Shown here piece after piece: positions 40,506-49,599 of a stretch of 64,000 nucleotides of DNA. The position numbers and the translations under genes were made by a program. Source of the stretch: Epilithonimonas tenax DSM 16811 (GTDB lineage: Bacteria > Bacteroidota > Bacteroidia > Flavobacteriales > Weeksellaceae); the NCBI RefSeq assembly GCF_000428485.1, contig NZ_AUAA01000015.1, forward strand, positions 1 to 64,000, in the 5' to 3' direction. Under the pieces are notes generated by a model. It did no database searches. It saw only the letters and a list, made by a program, of their open reading frames with translations, and was not told the origin of the DNA. Numbering within the stretch: position 1 is the first letter of the stretch; the number at the start of each line of letters is the position of its first letter.

Positions 40506-41351
40506 CTACCAATCTTTTTTCTTAAGAATCCAGTAACTTCCTGCAATGAATACGATTGACCAGACAACACAAGCTAATACACTCTCCCACGGGTATTCAA
40601 ATTTGAACTGCATCCCAAACATTTTCCCCATATTGGTTCTAACTGCAGGGTTAGGAATCAAAGCAGACATACTTCCCAATGGCAGAAAATCTGTCAAATA
40701 GGTATGATCCAAGACCATTGTGGCTTTGTTTTTCGGATCAAAATCCTTCATCACGGTAAACTTTTCCAAACCAGACAAAATGCCCTCTCCAAACCAAACC
40801 ATAAAAAAGCCAAGGAATACGAATATCGATTTTCTAAACAAAATTGATAAAAACATCAGAAATGAAAAGAACGTAAACAACTTTAAGAAGTAATTGAAAA
40901 TGAAATAGATCTCTTTGAAAACCAAATCACTCGCCTGCGTTACAGAGTAACTTTTTCCGAGAATAAAAGCGATGATAAAAACAAACAAGGTAGAAAAACT
41001 GGTAAAAACCAATATCGTCAAAAGCTTTGACATAATGAATTCTTCACGGCTCAAGCCATCAATCAAATTCTGCTTGAACATCCTGTTGCTAAACTCCTGA
41101 CAAATTGAAAAAACAATAATGCAGCCTAAGAAAATCTTCAGTAATCCTACAATGTAGGTGGTAAAATTCCATACACCGGGAAAATCATACATTCCCTGCT
41201 CTTTCAAATTCACCTTAGCTCCTAACACATCAAAATCTACCAATCCAATGAACAACAACGCAGTCAAAACAATAAAGTACAAGGCCGCAAATATCTTAAA
41301 TGGCTTGTAATTCACATTTTTGAGATATTCTAATTTTAATAATCTTATCAT
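40506..41351 (-). CDS. ABC-2 type transporter permease
   Basis: The 281-residue membrane protein has six predicted helices (FKIFAALYFIVLTALLFIGLV, FTTYIVGLLKIFLGCIIVFSICQEF, LTILVFTSFSTLFVFIIAFILG, and so on) with the family's SNRMFKQNLIDGLSREEF loop. It overlaps the upstream ATPase gene by 4 bases and together they would form an exporter. The substrate is unknown. Confidence 0.88.
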   Translation of the reverse strand: MIRLLKLEYLKNVNYKPFKIFAALYFIVLTALLFIGLVDFDVLGAKVNLKEQGMYDFPGVWNFTTYIVGLLKIFLGCIIVFSICQEFSNRMFKQNLIDGLSREEFIMSKLLTILVFTSFSTLFVFIIAFILGKSYSVTQASDLVFKEIYFIFNYFLKLFTFFSFLMFLSILFRKSIFVFLGFFMVWFGEGILSGLEKFTVMKDFDPKNKATMVLDHTYLTDFLPLGSMSALIPNPAVRTNMGKMFGMQFKFEYPWESVLACVVWSIVFIAGSYWILKKKDW

Positions 41352-42247
41352 GAGTTGGCGTGTTTTACAAGTTCTAGGAATTGGGTTTCAAGGCTTTCTT
41401 TTTTCTTCATCAGGTGCGACAAAAAGATGCCTTTTTCATATAATCGTTTATTAAGTTCTGAAGCCGAAATATCTTCTGAAATCTGAGCAATGACCAACTG
41501 GTCTTTTTCTTTCACACTGGAGAAAAGATGCAGCCCAGTCAGAGCAGAAATGAGCGCATTGCTGTCGTCAGACTTCAATTCGAAAAAACCTTTTGTATTG
41601 GTCATTGCATCCACCGCTCCGGAATAAATAGCCGTTCCATGCTTAAGAACAATCACGTGACTACAGATTTTTTCGATCTCATCCAAGAGGTGACTTGCAA
41701 CGATAATCGTTGTTCCGGATTTTGCAATCGAATTTATAATATCCCTAATCTGAATAATTCCCTCAGGATCCAAACCATTGGTCGGCTCGTCCAGGATCAG
41801 CACATCGGGATCCGCCAACAAGGCAGAAGCAATGGCCAGACGTTGCTTCATTCCCAAAGAGTAAGATGAAAAAGCGTCCTTTTTCCTTGCTAAAAGATTG
41901 ACAGTTTCCAAAACCTGGTCTATCCTTTGTTTAGGCACACCTTTGATCGTTGCAACAACTTCAAGATTTTTTTCAGCACTCAGATAAGGATAGAAATTGG
42001 GTTGCTCTATGATGGCGCCAATTCTCTTGAGTGTATCGGTATCAGTTCCTTCTTTTCCAAACCATTTCCAGTGACCAGAAGTTGGATTGATTGTCGAAAG
42101 CAACATCCCGAATGTCGTAGATTTCCCGCTTCCATTGGGACCCAGCAGACCATAGACATTTCCTTTTTCTACGTCGAAGGAAATATGATTAACCGCAATC
42201 TGTTTAAATTTTTTGGTTAAATTTTTTACTTCCAGAATTTTCTCCAT
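41348..42247 (-). CDS. ABC transporter ATP-binding protein (ABC-2 exporter)
   Basis: The 299-residue ATPase has Walker A GPNGSGKST, a YSLGMKQRLAIASALLADP signature region, Walker B VLILDEPTNGLDPEG and an H-loop VASHLLDE. The remaining ~80 residues are the accessory domain common to multidrug and bacteriocin-type exporters. It is followed with a 4-base overlap by the permease. A bidirectional hairpin separates it from the SPFH gene upstream. Confidence 0.93.
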   Translation of the reverse strand: MEKILEVKNLTKKFKQIAVNHISFDVEKGNVYGLLGPNGSGKSTTFGMLLSTINPTSGHWKWFGKEGTDTDTLKRIGAIIEQPNFYPYLSAEKNLEVVATIKGVPKQRIDQVLETVNLLARKKDAFSSYSLGMKQRLAIASALLADPDVLILDEPTNGLDPEGIIQIRDIINSIAKSGTTIIVASHLLDEIEKICSHVIVLKHGTAIYSGAVDAMTNTKGFFELKSDDSNALISALTGLHLFSSVKEKDQLVIAQISEDISASELNKRLYEKGIFLSHLMKKKESLETQFLELVKHANS

Positions 42248-42307
42248 TTATTATTTTTTTTTAAAATAGTCTGCAAAAGTTAATTTTAGTTACAGATACC
42301 ATAATAG

Positions 42308-42332
42308 AAAAGCCCGAATCGTCGGACTTTTG
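42308..42332 (-). terminator. intrinsic terminator of the SPFH gene
   Basis: Minus-strand AAAAG-CCGA and TTCGG-CTTTT around a short loop (one mismatched pair), 28 bases past the SPFH stop. Confidence 0.65.
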
Positions 42333-42359
42333 TTTACCAAATTACACCGCCACACAATC

Positions 42360-43253
42360 CTAATTTGTCTCTTCTATTTTCTTGGACACAGCCATAGAGG
42401 TTACCAGATCATTTAGTAATGAGCTTGCTGCAGTGGGAGAATTCGGTAACAAAACCAGATTCGATCTGTTATTGGCTCCAATAGAATGCAAGGTGTCATA
42501 ATGCTGCGTCACAACGATCAAGGCAGATGCTTCGTGCGCACTGATTCCTGCTGCATTCAGCATTTTTACAGATTCTTCCAGACCTTTTGCAATTTCGCGT
42601 CTTTGGTCTGCAATCCCTTGTCCTTGCAATTTTTTGGATTCTGCTTCCGCTTTTGCAACGGCTACAATTCTGATTCTTTGTGCTTCTGACTCATATTCAG
42701 CTGCTGTTTTTTCACGTTCAGCTGCGTTGATCCTGTTCATCGCATGTTTTACCTGATCATCAGGATCGATATCCGTCACCAACGCTTTGATGATATCGTA
42801 GCCATAACTTTGCATTGCCTCCTGTAATTCTGCTTTTACCGCCACTGCAATATCATCTTTTTTAAGAAAAACATCATCCAGTTTCAGCTTTGGAACTTCC
42901 GCTCTTACCACATCGAAAACATAAGATGTAATCTGATCGTGCGGACTTTCTAACCTGTAAAAAGCATCTGCAACTTGGTTCCTGATGACTTGAAACTGAA
43001 CAGAAATTTTCATTTTCACGAAAACATTATCAAGTGTTTTGGTATCGATCATGACATCCAGCTGTTGGATTCTGAGATTCATCCTTTTGGAGATCTGATC
43101 TATGAAAGGGATCTTCAAATGCAAACCCGCATGCCTGGCCGAATGAAATTTCCCCAAACGTTCCACAAGTGCCGCCGTCTCTTGTTTGACGGTAAAAAAA
43201 GAAGCAAAAAGCGTGATCACTCCGAAAAAAACTATAGCGCCTAAAAATATCAT
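42360..43253 (-). CDS. SPFH/stomatin-prohibitin family protein
   Basis: The 297-residue protein has an N-terminal membrane helix (IFLGAIVFFGVITLFASFF) and the band-7 domain (VKQETAALVERLGKFHSARHAGLHLKIPFID, IDTKTLDNVFVKMKISVQFQV, VKHAMNRINAAEREKTAAEYESEAQRI), followed by an Ala/Glu-rich helical region (VAKAEAESKKLQGQGIADQRREIAKGLEE). It is a membrane-microdomain scaffold like QmcA or stomatin. No NfeD or protease is adjacent, so its partner is unclear. Confidence 0.92.
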   Translation of the reverse strand: MIFLGAIVFFGVITLFASFFTVKQETAALVERLGKFHSARHAGLHLKIPFIDQISKRMNLRIQQLDVMIDTKTLDNVFVKMKISVQFQVIRNQVADAFYRLESPHDQITSYVFDVVRAEVPKLKLDDVFLKKDDIAVAVKAELQEAMQSYGYDIIKALVTDIDPDDQVKHAMNRINAAEREKTAAEYESEAQRIRIVAVAKAEAESKKLQGQGIADQRREIAKGLEESVKMLNAAGISAHEASALIVVTQHYDTLHSIGANNRSNLVLLPNSPTAASSLLNDLVTSMAVSKKIEETN

Positions 43254-43387
43254 AATTTGTAAATTTGTCTAAAGATAGGATTTTTATCAACGCTCACAAA
43301 GTCAATCGTAAGATTACGCACTCGCTAATCATTAAGGTTAAAAATTAACGAAACCATATTAAAAGTAAAATATGAGTGAAGATTTAT

Positions 43388-43395
43388 TAAATTTG
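43388..43395 (+). promoter_or_regulatory. -7 promoter box for the PNGase F-like gene
   Basis: TAAATTTG is an exact TAnnTTTG match, ending 20 bases before the ATG at 43416. Confidence 0.5.
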
Positions 43396-43415
43396 TTATA
43401 AATAATAAATCGAGT

Positions 43416-45062
43416 ATGAAGAAAAAACTATTTTTTGCCGTTGCTGGACTTTTCAGCAGTTCCCTCTTTTTGGCTCAAAACATGACCGTTTTCAACGATG
43501 TCCCGTTTTACAGTATGTATCATTATCTGGGCGCAGGAGAAACAATGCCAGCAGAAGCTTATTCACAAATCCCTGCTGGCGCCATCCGCCTCCATGCCTA
43601 TGAGCAGGATATCATTTCCAGAAAACTAACGGACGCAGAGATTGCGACTATCGGAAGTAGCGTCACCATGAACATCACGCTAAAGGCAGCTTGTGATAAT
43701 TATGACAGAATTGCCGGCGTGAATCTGGTTTTAGTTCCAAAGGGAAGCGCCTCCTACACTTTCAATCAGGCCAATATAAAACGCATAGAACTCGGACGTT
43801 TCATCACGCCTTTTATGAACAAAAATGCGACGATCAAAGAAGTGCCGTACAGTTTTAAAGTGGATCATATTTCCAATATCCCACACGATTTTTCTTTATC
43901 CTCACTTTATGACTTCTGGATCGAGTTCCGGGCTGATGGCTATTCTGCAGCTGCCAATACTCAAGTCGCCGGGTGCGCAGACCGAACCGATGTTTTCCGA
44001 GGTAACCTAGAATTTGTCACAAGCGGAACAGCTACACCTGCACAAAATTTCTTTTTACCAATCTCTTATCGTGATAATCTCAATAACTACAATGCAACTG
44101 ATGTTGTGGGACAAACTACCCGAATTGTCACTTTCATTTTGGATCAGCCTGTCGAAAATGTGATTTTGCATTTGACAAGTTCCAATCATGGCTCCAATTC
44201 TGCCGGAGAAGAATATGTAAGAAGAGTACATTACGTTTATCTTGACAATCAATTGGTTCACGAATACGAGCCAGGCGGTAAAAACTGCGAAGCCTACAGA
44301 CCATACAATACCCAAAGCAATGGCATCTATGGCACTGCGCCTAAAACTTTGAGAGCTTGGATTTCTTGGAACAACTGGTGTCCAGGTGATGCGATTCCCA
44401 ACCGTGAAGTCAGTCTCGGAAACCTATCTGCAGGAACACATACGATCAAATTGGATGTTCCTGACGCCAGGTTTGCTGCCGGACAAGGATATTTTCCTAT
44501 TTCTATGTACCTTCAAAATAGCACAAGCGGGCAGATAATCTGTGCTGAACCAAGTAATTTTAAGATCACAAATCAATTTGGGCCAACTGTCAATATTGGC
44601 TGGAAAGAGAACGGAAATTCTTCACAGTGGGAAACCATCTGGAGCAGAAAATCTGTTTACACGCCATTGTACGAAGACATCCATCAAATTCAAAACACAC
44701 CTGTAGATTCCAGAAATGATTTGACGACCAACTGGCTTTATGAGATGTATGTAAAATCAAAATGCACAAGTGAGCTGAACAGCATCTGGAGAGGCCCCAT
44801 ATTCTCAACTGTAATCAGGCTGGGAACAGATGAAACTTCTCGGAAGAAAGTATCTGTTTACCCTAATCCAACAAAAGATTTTGTAAATATTACCGCTTCA
44901 TCAGAAGTAAATAAGCTAACTATTTTCGGTACAGATGGTAAACAGTTATTAGACACAGCTTCTTCTAAAATTGACTTGACACAATTGCCAACAGGCGTTT
45001 ATATGATGAAAATAGATTTTGCTGATGGAACATCATCGTTTCAAAAAATGATGAAACAATAG
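43416..45062 (+). CDS. secreted PNGase F-like protein with T9SS sorting domain
   Basis: The 548-residue protein has a signal peptide (MKKKLFFAVAGLFSSSLFLAQ). The middle resembles the two-domain fold of peptide-N-glycosidase F, which removes N-glycans from glycoproteins: IELGRFITPFM near the N-domain and WISWNNWCPGDAIPNR, equivalent to the conserved WCPG-region of the C-domain, then THTIKLDVPDARFA. It ends in a T9SS type A sorting domain (VSVYPNPTKDFVNI ... YMMKIDFADGTSSFQKMMKQ), so it is exported by type IX secretion to the surface or medium. A PNGase F is well known from Elizabethkingia, a close relative. Whether the catalytic acidic residues are all present needs an alignment. It is followed by a tyrosine phosphatase gene. 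Confidence 0.72.
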   Translation: MKKKLFFAVAGLFSSSLFLAQNMTVFNDVPFYSMYHYLGAGETMPAEAYSQIPAGAIRLHAYEQDIISRKLTDAEIATIGSSVTMNITLKAACDNYDRIAGVNLVLVPKGSASYTFNQANIKRIELGRFITPFMNKNATIKEVPYSFKVDHISNIPHDFSLSSLYDFWIEFRADGYSAAANTQVAGCADRTDVFRGNLEFVTSGTATPAQNFFLPISYRDNLNNYNATDVVGQTTRIVTFILDQPVENVILHLTSSNHGSNSAGEEYVRRVHYVYLDNQLVHEYEPGGKNCEAYRPYNTQSNGIYGTAPKTLRAWISWNNWCPGDAIPNREVSLGNLSAGTHTIKLDVPDARFAAGQGYFPISMYLQNSTSGQIICAEPSNFKITNQFGPTVNIGWKENGNSSQWETIWSRKSVYTPLYEDIHQIQNTPVDSRNDLTTNWLYEMYVKSKCTSELNSIWRGPIFSTVIRLGTDETSRKKVSVYPNPTKDFVNITASSEVNKLTIFGTDGKQLLDTASSKIDLTQLPTGVYMMKIDFADGTSSFQKMMKQ

Positions 45063-45154
45063 ATTTCTCATTTATAATCATTAAATTCCCATTTGTAAAT
45101 CATTGGGGATTTTTGCCCATGATATCTCCACCTTACCAATAGCATTTTTATGTC

Positions 45155-46018
45155 ATGAAGAATTTTGGAATTATCAGCGTCTGCCTATTTGCGCTTTCAT
45201 GCCACACATATACTCCTATAAAACCGGAATTCTCTCATCTTTCTCAAAAGAACGATATTGACATTCATAAGGTCAATAATTTTAGATTTTTGGGTGGACT
45301 CAAGAATTCTCAGGGAAAAATCATGAAAGACAGTTTGATCTACAGAAGCGCTGATCTGCACAAATTAAAATCAAAATCTTTTGCCGATTTTGAAAAACTG
45401 AAGATTATCAAAGTCATTGATCTCAGAACGAAACAGGAAATCGGAAAAGCGAAAGATCATTTGCCCAACACTGTAATTTACAAAAATTATCCGGCCTACT
45501 TAGATCAAAATAACGAGATGGCGAATGCCAAAAAAAAAGCCCTCAGAGGAAAGATCAGCCAGGGAGACGCCGACAAAAGAATGTTACGATTCTACACAGA
45601 TTATGTATCAGAAAATCCTGAAGTCATCAAAACCATCATCACAGAAATTCTGGATTCTGACCAACCCATACTCTACCACTGCAGTGCCGGCAAAGACAGA
45701 ACAGGGATCATCACAGCATTGATCCTGAAAATACTTAAATTTGACCGTGATGTCATCTTTGAAGAATACTTGGTTTCAAATGATCTTAGAAAAAGAGTGA
45801 TCGATCATAGATTGAGTCTCGCCAATCATTTGCATTTTATCTATCCAAAATTAGACATTGGTGTCATAGAAAAAAGCAGCTGGATAGAGCGGCCTTACCT
45901 GACGGCCGCTTTTGATGAGATTGATAAAAAGTACGGCTCTATGGATCAATATATCAATCAGGTTTTGGGGATTTCTGAGGAGCAACGGGAGGTTTACATC
46001 CGTAAGTTTTTAAAATAA
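45155..46018 (+). CDS. tyrosine-protein phosphatase family lipoprotein
   Basis: The 287-residue protein has an N-terminal signal with a likely lipobox (MKNFGIISVCLFALSC) and a Tyr_phosphatase3-type catalytic domain. The active-site loop is HCSAGKDRTG with Cys176 and Arg182; the N-terminal substrate motif is RFLGGLKNSQGKIMKDSLIYRSADLHKL, and DLRTKQEIGKAKD is family-typical. Such enzymes dephosphorylate tyrosines or phospholipids outside the cytoplasm. It lies about 90 bases after the PNGase F-like gene and may be cotranscribed, but no functional tie is known. Confidence 0.88.
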   Translation: MKNFGIISVCLFALSCHTYTPIKPEFSHLSQKNDIDIHKVNNFRFLGGLKNSQGKIMKDSLIYRSADLHKLKSKSFADFEKLKIIKVIDLRTKQEIGKAKDHLPNTVIYKNYPAYLDQNNEMANAKKKALRGKISQGDADKRMLRFYTDYVSENPEVIKTIITEILDSDQPILYHCSAGKDRTGIITALILKILKFDRDVIFEEYLVSNDLRKRVIDHRLSLANHLHFIYPKLDIGVIEKSSWIERPYLTAAFDEIDKKYGSMDQYINQVLGISEEQREVYIRKFLK

Positions 46019-46021
46019 ACA

Positions 46022-46054
46022 AAAAGAGCAATTCAGATCTTGAATTGCTCTTTT
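46022..46054. terminator. bidirectional intrinsic terminator
   Basis: AAAAGAGCAATTCA and TGAATTGCTCTTTT form a perfect 14-bp stem with a five-base loop between convergent genes. Confidence 0.92.
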
Positions 46055-46081
46055 ATGATGTTAAAAAATGATCTTTGTCAA

Positions 46082-49000
46082 TTAAGGCTCTACCTGCGTT
46101 CTCTCGTCTGATTTAATTTGAAGATCACTATGCAGTTTTTTGTACTTAAACCAAGCTGCCACAGATAATACAATCATATAAGCTAAACTGATGTAAACCC
46201 AAAGAGGAAGCGGAATAGGATCTCCTTTTGCATAGGAATGCAATCCTGACAAATAGTAATTCACCCCGAAGTATGTCATTACCATAGAGCAGAAAGCAAA
46301 CATCGTCATGACATGGAACGTATATCTGCCTCTAAGTCCCGGAACGAGTCTCATGTGGATCACAAATGCGTAGATCATAATAGAGATGAAGGCCCAAGTT
46401 TCTTTCGGATCCCAGCTCCAGTAACGGCCCCAAGATTCGTTGGCCCAGATTCCTCCTAAGAAGTTTCCAATCGTCAAAGCCAATAATCCGATATTAAGCG
46501 ACATCTCGCTTACGATGGCTAATTCTTTCAGTGTTGTATTATTTTGTATTCTGAACGTTTCTTTGTCGGCGATGATGTAGAAAATCAAAGAGATCATCGC
46601 AATCAGCATAGACAGTGAAAAGAATCCATAACTGGATGTAATGATCGCCACGTGAACCACCAGCCAATAAGATTTCAGAACCGGAACCAAGGGTGTGATT
46701 TGTGGATCCAGTGCGGAACCACCGTGCGCAAATCCCATCATAATCACCGCAACCAAAAATCCGGCTGCAGGTATCAGGGTATTGGAGTTTCTATACAAGG
46801 CATATCCTGCCGTAATTCCCACCCAAGAGATGAAGATAATTGCCTCATAACCATTACTCCACGGTGCGTGTCCAGAGATGTACCATCTGGCTACCAATCC
46901 TAAAAAATGGAAGACATAACCAACGGCACCGATATAAATCAATGCTTTAATAACTGCATTTAAAATCTGAGTTGGTTTGAACAAGTGTACAAAACCTAAA
47001 ACCAAAAGCAGACCACCTATGATGGTGTAGAAAATCAACAATTTGAAGTTGATGTCCAGTTTGTTTACCAGAACCTCCAGTTCTATTTTAGTTTCAGAAG
47101 GCACCACATTTTTGCCCCATTTCTGCTGATACGCCTCTACTTTTTTGAGTTCCGCGTCTGCTTTTGCCCAGCTTCCGCCTTGGGTCGCCAACAGTACACT
47201 AGATAGATATGGACCTAAAACGGACTGTGCATTCTCATCCGATTCAAACGTAGGTGTCATGACAGAACTCCAAGTATGATTTGGATCGTTTTTGACAGGA
47301 ACTGTTCGGAAATATTGGTAAGACATAATACCATTGAGCACCTGCACCTTGTCATTCAGTTTGATGACAGCTTCATCATATCTTGTTCTTTCAGACGCTT
47401 TTTTACGGAATGCATCGTTATAATCATCTTCCAAAACAAAGCGGAGATTTCCGTTTTTGTCTGCAGGAAATAGTTTGATCAAACTTGTAAAACCTTCTTC
47501 TGTAGCTTTAGTTTTGATCCTAAGGTCTTTTCCTACTTTACCTGCCGTTTCAATCTTGATGATATTGACCTGCGCCCAGAACATTGGATCTATCGTAGCA
47601 GCCAAAAACCACTGATTGGCATCCAGATTTTGAAAAGAAGAGCGTAAAGTTAGTTTATGTAAAATATCAAGAGCCTGTGTATTCGCAGGAACAATACGAC
47701 CTTCATAATTTTGAACCAAAAGAGAACCAAATTTGTCTGCGTGTTCTTTGTTGATTTCGATGTTTTTCACCATCGCATCTGCGTCTATTACTGCCGGATT
47801 TTTGTTCGGAGACGTTGGTTTTGCTTCAGTGTGAGAATGCCCTTCGTGGCTTCCGTCTTTGCCGTGCATATCAATTTCCTGAGCATGAAGTCCGAAACTT
47901 AATAACAGTAAAACAATAGCCGTCGCTTTTTTCTTACTAATGGTTTTCAGCATTTGGTTGAGACTCCAGAATCGGGATCCTTTCCAGAACATTGTTACAA
48001 ACATCCCGATGAATAAGAATGCATAACCGATGTAACTGATCAGCGTCCCCCAGAAATCGTGATTCACAGAAAGAACGGTTCCTTTTCTGTCCGGATCAAA
48101 ACTAGCCTGGAAGAATCTGTAACCTTTATAATTAAGAACGTGATTCATATAAATATGATAAGGCGTTTCCTTGCCTTCATCCACGATTTTGACGTGAGAT
48201 TCATAAGCAGAAGGCGACGAACTTCCCGGATAGGTTTCCATCACAAATTTTTCTAATTTTAAGGCGAAAGGCTGCGTGAAATAAATCTTCGGACCGAATC
48301 CAAGCATAATGTCCAACCCATCTATTTTGATCTGCTTATAATTATTTGGATTTCCTTTTTCTACCACCAGATCAACCAATTGTTTTGTTTTTGGCCCTGC
48401 GATTTCTACTCTTAACAGATCCGGAACGTCTTTGTCTTTTTGTTTATCACCTTCGTAACTTACCAGCTTACCTTGTTTCGTTCCTTCAGGAATGACCAGT
48501 TTCAATTGATCGATGGTATAAAGACTTCTCAGCACCAAAGGCTGGAACACTTCTTTTGTAGTGGTTCCTGTCGCTTTGGTAGCCATCGTCATAAAAGCTC
48601 CGTCAACAGGTGTTTTGATGTAAAGTTGCCCGTTTTTCTTTTGGAATTCTACAGCACCTGCAATCGCCGTTCTGTTATAACTGACCAAAGTTCCGTTGAT
48701 ATTCTGAACATCGCCCTGCGCCAAATAGATATTTTGACGGCCACCCATATCGCTTGTGGAAACCAGATGCAGATATTCTTTTCCGCTTCCTACGACCAGA
48801 CTATCTTTTTTTCTTTGAATATAGTCTAACGCCTTCACCACAATTTTTTCTTTTCCTAAGAAATCATAAGTCGCCTGAAAATCGTAATGAAGAGGCGACA
48901 TCAGGTATGGCACATCTCTGTAATTCTGCTGTTCTCCTTTTTCCTCGATCTTAATTTTGAAAAAATGTTTGTCGGTGATGATCTCATTATTGGTTTCGCC

Positions 49001-49324
49001 TTCACGGATGTGCATCGTCCCTTCAAAACTGATATAACGAGTGATTGCACCACCAATAAAGATCAGAACAAAAGCCAGGTGAAATACCAAAATTGGCCAC
49101 TTTTCTTTTCTAAAAAGCCTATATCTACTAATGTTTCCAATGAAATTTAAAATCAATAGAAACATCACGGCTTCAAACCATTTGGCTTCATAAATTAATG
49201 CCTTTGCAGTTGGCGTTCCGTAATCATTTTCGATAAAAGTGGCAACCGCCATAGAAATAGCGAAAACCATTAGCAGAAGAGCCATCGTTCGCGTGGAAAT
49301 AAGAATATCCTGAATCTTTTTCAT
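46082..49324 (-). CDS. fused cytochrome c biogenesis protein CcsBA (ResB-CcsA)
   Basis: The 1080-residue protein is a single-chain System II heme exporter and cytochrome c ligase. The N-terminal ResB/CcsB part has helices near 13-32 and 50-68, a large periplasmic region (REGETNNEIITDKHFFKIKIEEKG, AFALKLEKFVMETYPGSS) and another helix near 430. The C-terminal CcsA part (about 730-1060) has eight helices and the heme-handling motif WGRYWSWDPKETWAF. Between them is a segment containing a His-rich stretch (HGKDGSHEGHSHTE, about 490-505). Apocytochromes and heme meet here for thioether bond formation. Divergent from ftsK. Confidence 0.95.
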   Translation of the reverse strand: MKKIQDILISTRTMALLLMVFAISMAVATFIENDYGTPTAKALIYEAKWFEAVMFLLILNFIGNISRYRLFRKEKWPILVFHLAFVLIFIGGAITRYISFEGTMHIREGETNNEIITDKHFFKIKIEEKGEQQNYRDVPYLMSPLHYDFQATYDFLGKEKIVVKALDYIQRKKDSLVVGSGKEYLHLVSTSDMGGRQNIYLAQGDVQNINGTLVSYNRTAIAGAVEFQKKNGQLYIKTPVDGAFMTMATKATGTTTKEVFQPLVLRSLYTIDQLKLVIPEGTKQGKLVSYEGDKQKDKDVPDLLRVEIAGPKTKQLVDLVVEKGNPNNYKQIKIDGLDIMLGFGPKIYFTQPFALKLEKFVMETYPGSSSPSAYESHVKIVDEGKETPYHIYMNHVLNYKGYRFFQASFDPDRKGTVLSVNHDFWGTLISYIGYAFLFIGMFVTMFWKGSRFWSLNQMLKTISKKKATAIVLLLLSFGLHAQEIDMHGKDGSHEGHSHTEAKPTSPNKNPAVIDADAMVKNIEINKEHADKFGSLLVQNYEGRIVPANTQALDILHKLTLRSSFQNLDANQWFLAATIDPMFWAQVNIIKIETAGKVGKDLRIKTKATEEGFTSLIKLFPADKNGNLRFVLEDDYNDAFRKKASERTRYDEAVIKLNDKVQVLNGIMSYQYFRTVPVKNDPNHTWSSVMTPTFESDENAQSVLGPYLSSVLLATQGGSWAKADAELKKVEAYQQKWGKNVVPSETKIELEVLVNKLDINFKLLIFYTIIGGLLLVLGFVHLFKPTQILNAVIKALIYIGAVGYVFHFLGLVARWYISGHAPWSNGYEAIIFISWVGITAGYALYRNSNTLIPAAGFLVAVIMMGFAHGGSALDPQITPLVPVLKSYWLVVHVAIITSSYGFFSLSMLIAMISLIFYIIADKETFRIQNNTTLKELAIVSEMSLNIGLLALTIGNFLGGIWANESWGRYWSWDPKETWAFISIMIYAFVIHMRLVPGLRGRYTFHVMTMFAFCSMVMTYFGVNYYLSGLHSYAKGDPIPLPLWVYISLAYMIVLSVAAWFKYKKLHSDLQIKSDERTQVEP

Positions 49325-49343
49325 TCTGAAATTTAATAATTCA

Positions 49344-49351
49344 CAAAAATA
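49344..49351 (-). promoter_or_regulatory. -7 promoter box for ccsBA
   Basis: Minus-strand TATTTTTG matches TAnnTTTG, 19 bases upstream of the ATG. Confidence 0.45.
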
Positions 49352-49570
49352 AGGATGATATTTTGATTGGGCGAATGAAAAGCAGTATTTATGATTTTAT
49401 TCAGACTCATTTCATAGAAATTATTAGAAAGGTGAATTTTCTATCACATCAGTACTTTTTTTTAAAGCCACAAATTGCATCCATGTTCAGTTGACAATTT
49501 CCGCCTTTGCGATAAAAAAAATTCTTTCAAACAAAACACCCGCATAATTTTTAACAGAAAGAAAAAACCT

Positions 49571-49578
49571 TAAATTTG
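49571..49578 (+). promoter_or_regulatory. -7 promoter box for ftsK
   Basis: TAAATTTG is an exact TAnnTTTG match. Its position overlaps a TTG codon at 49576 and so excludes it as the start, favouring the ATG at 49600. Confidence 0.55.
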
Positions 49579-49599
49579 CATCTATTGTCGATTTTTAAA

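Noticed and set aside
49576-49599. TTG start extending ftsK by eight codons
   Set aside because: The TTG lies inside an exact TAnnTTTG promoter box, so the codons are not transcribed.
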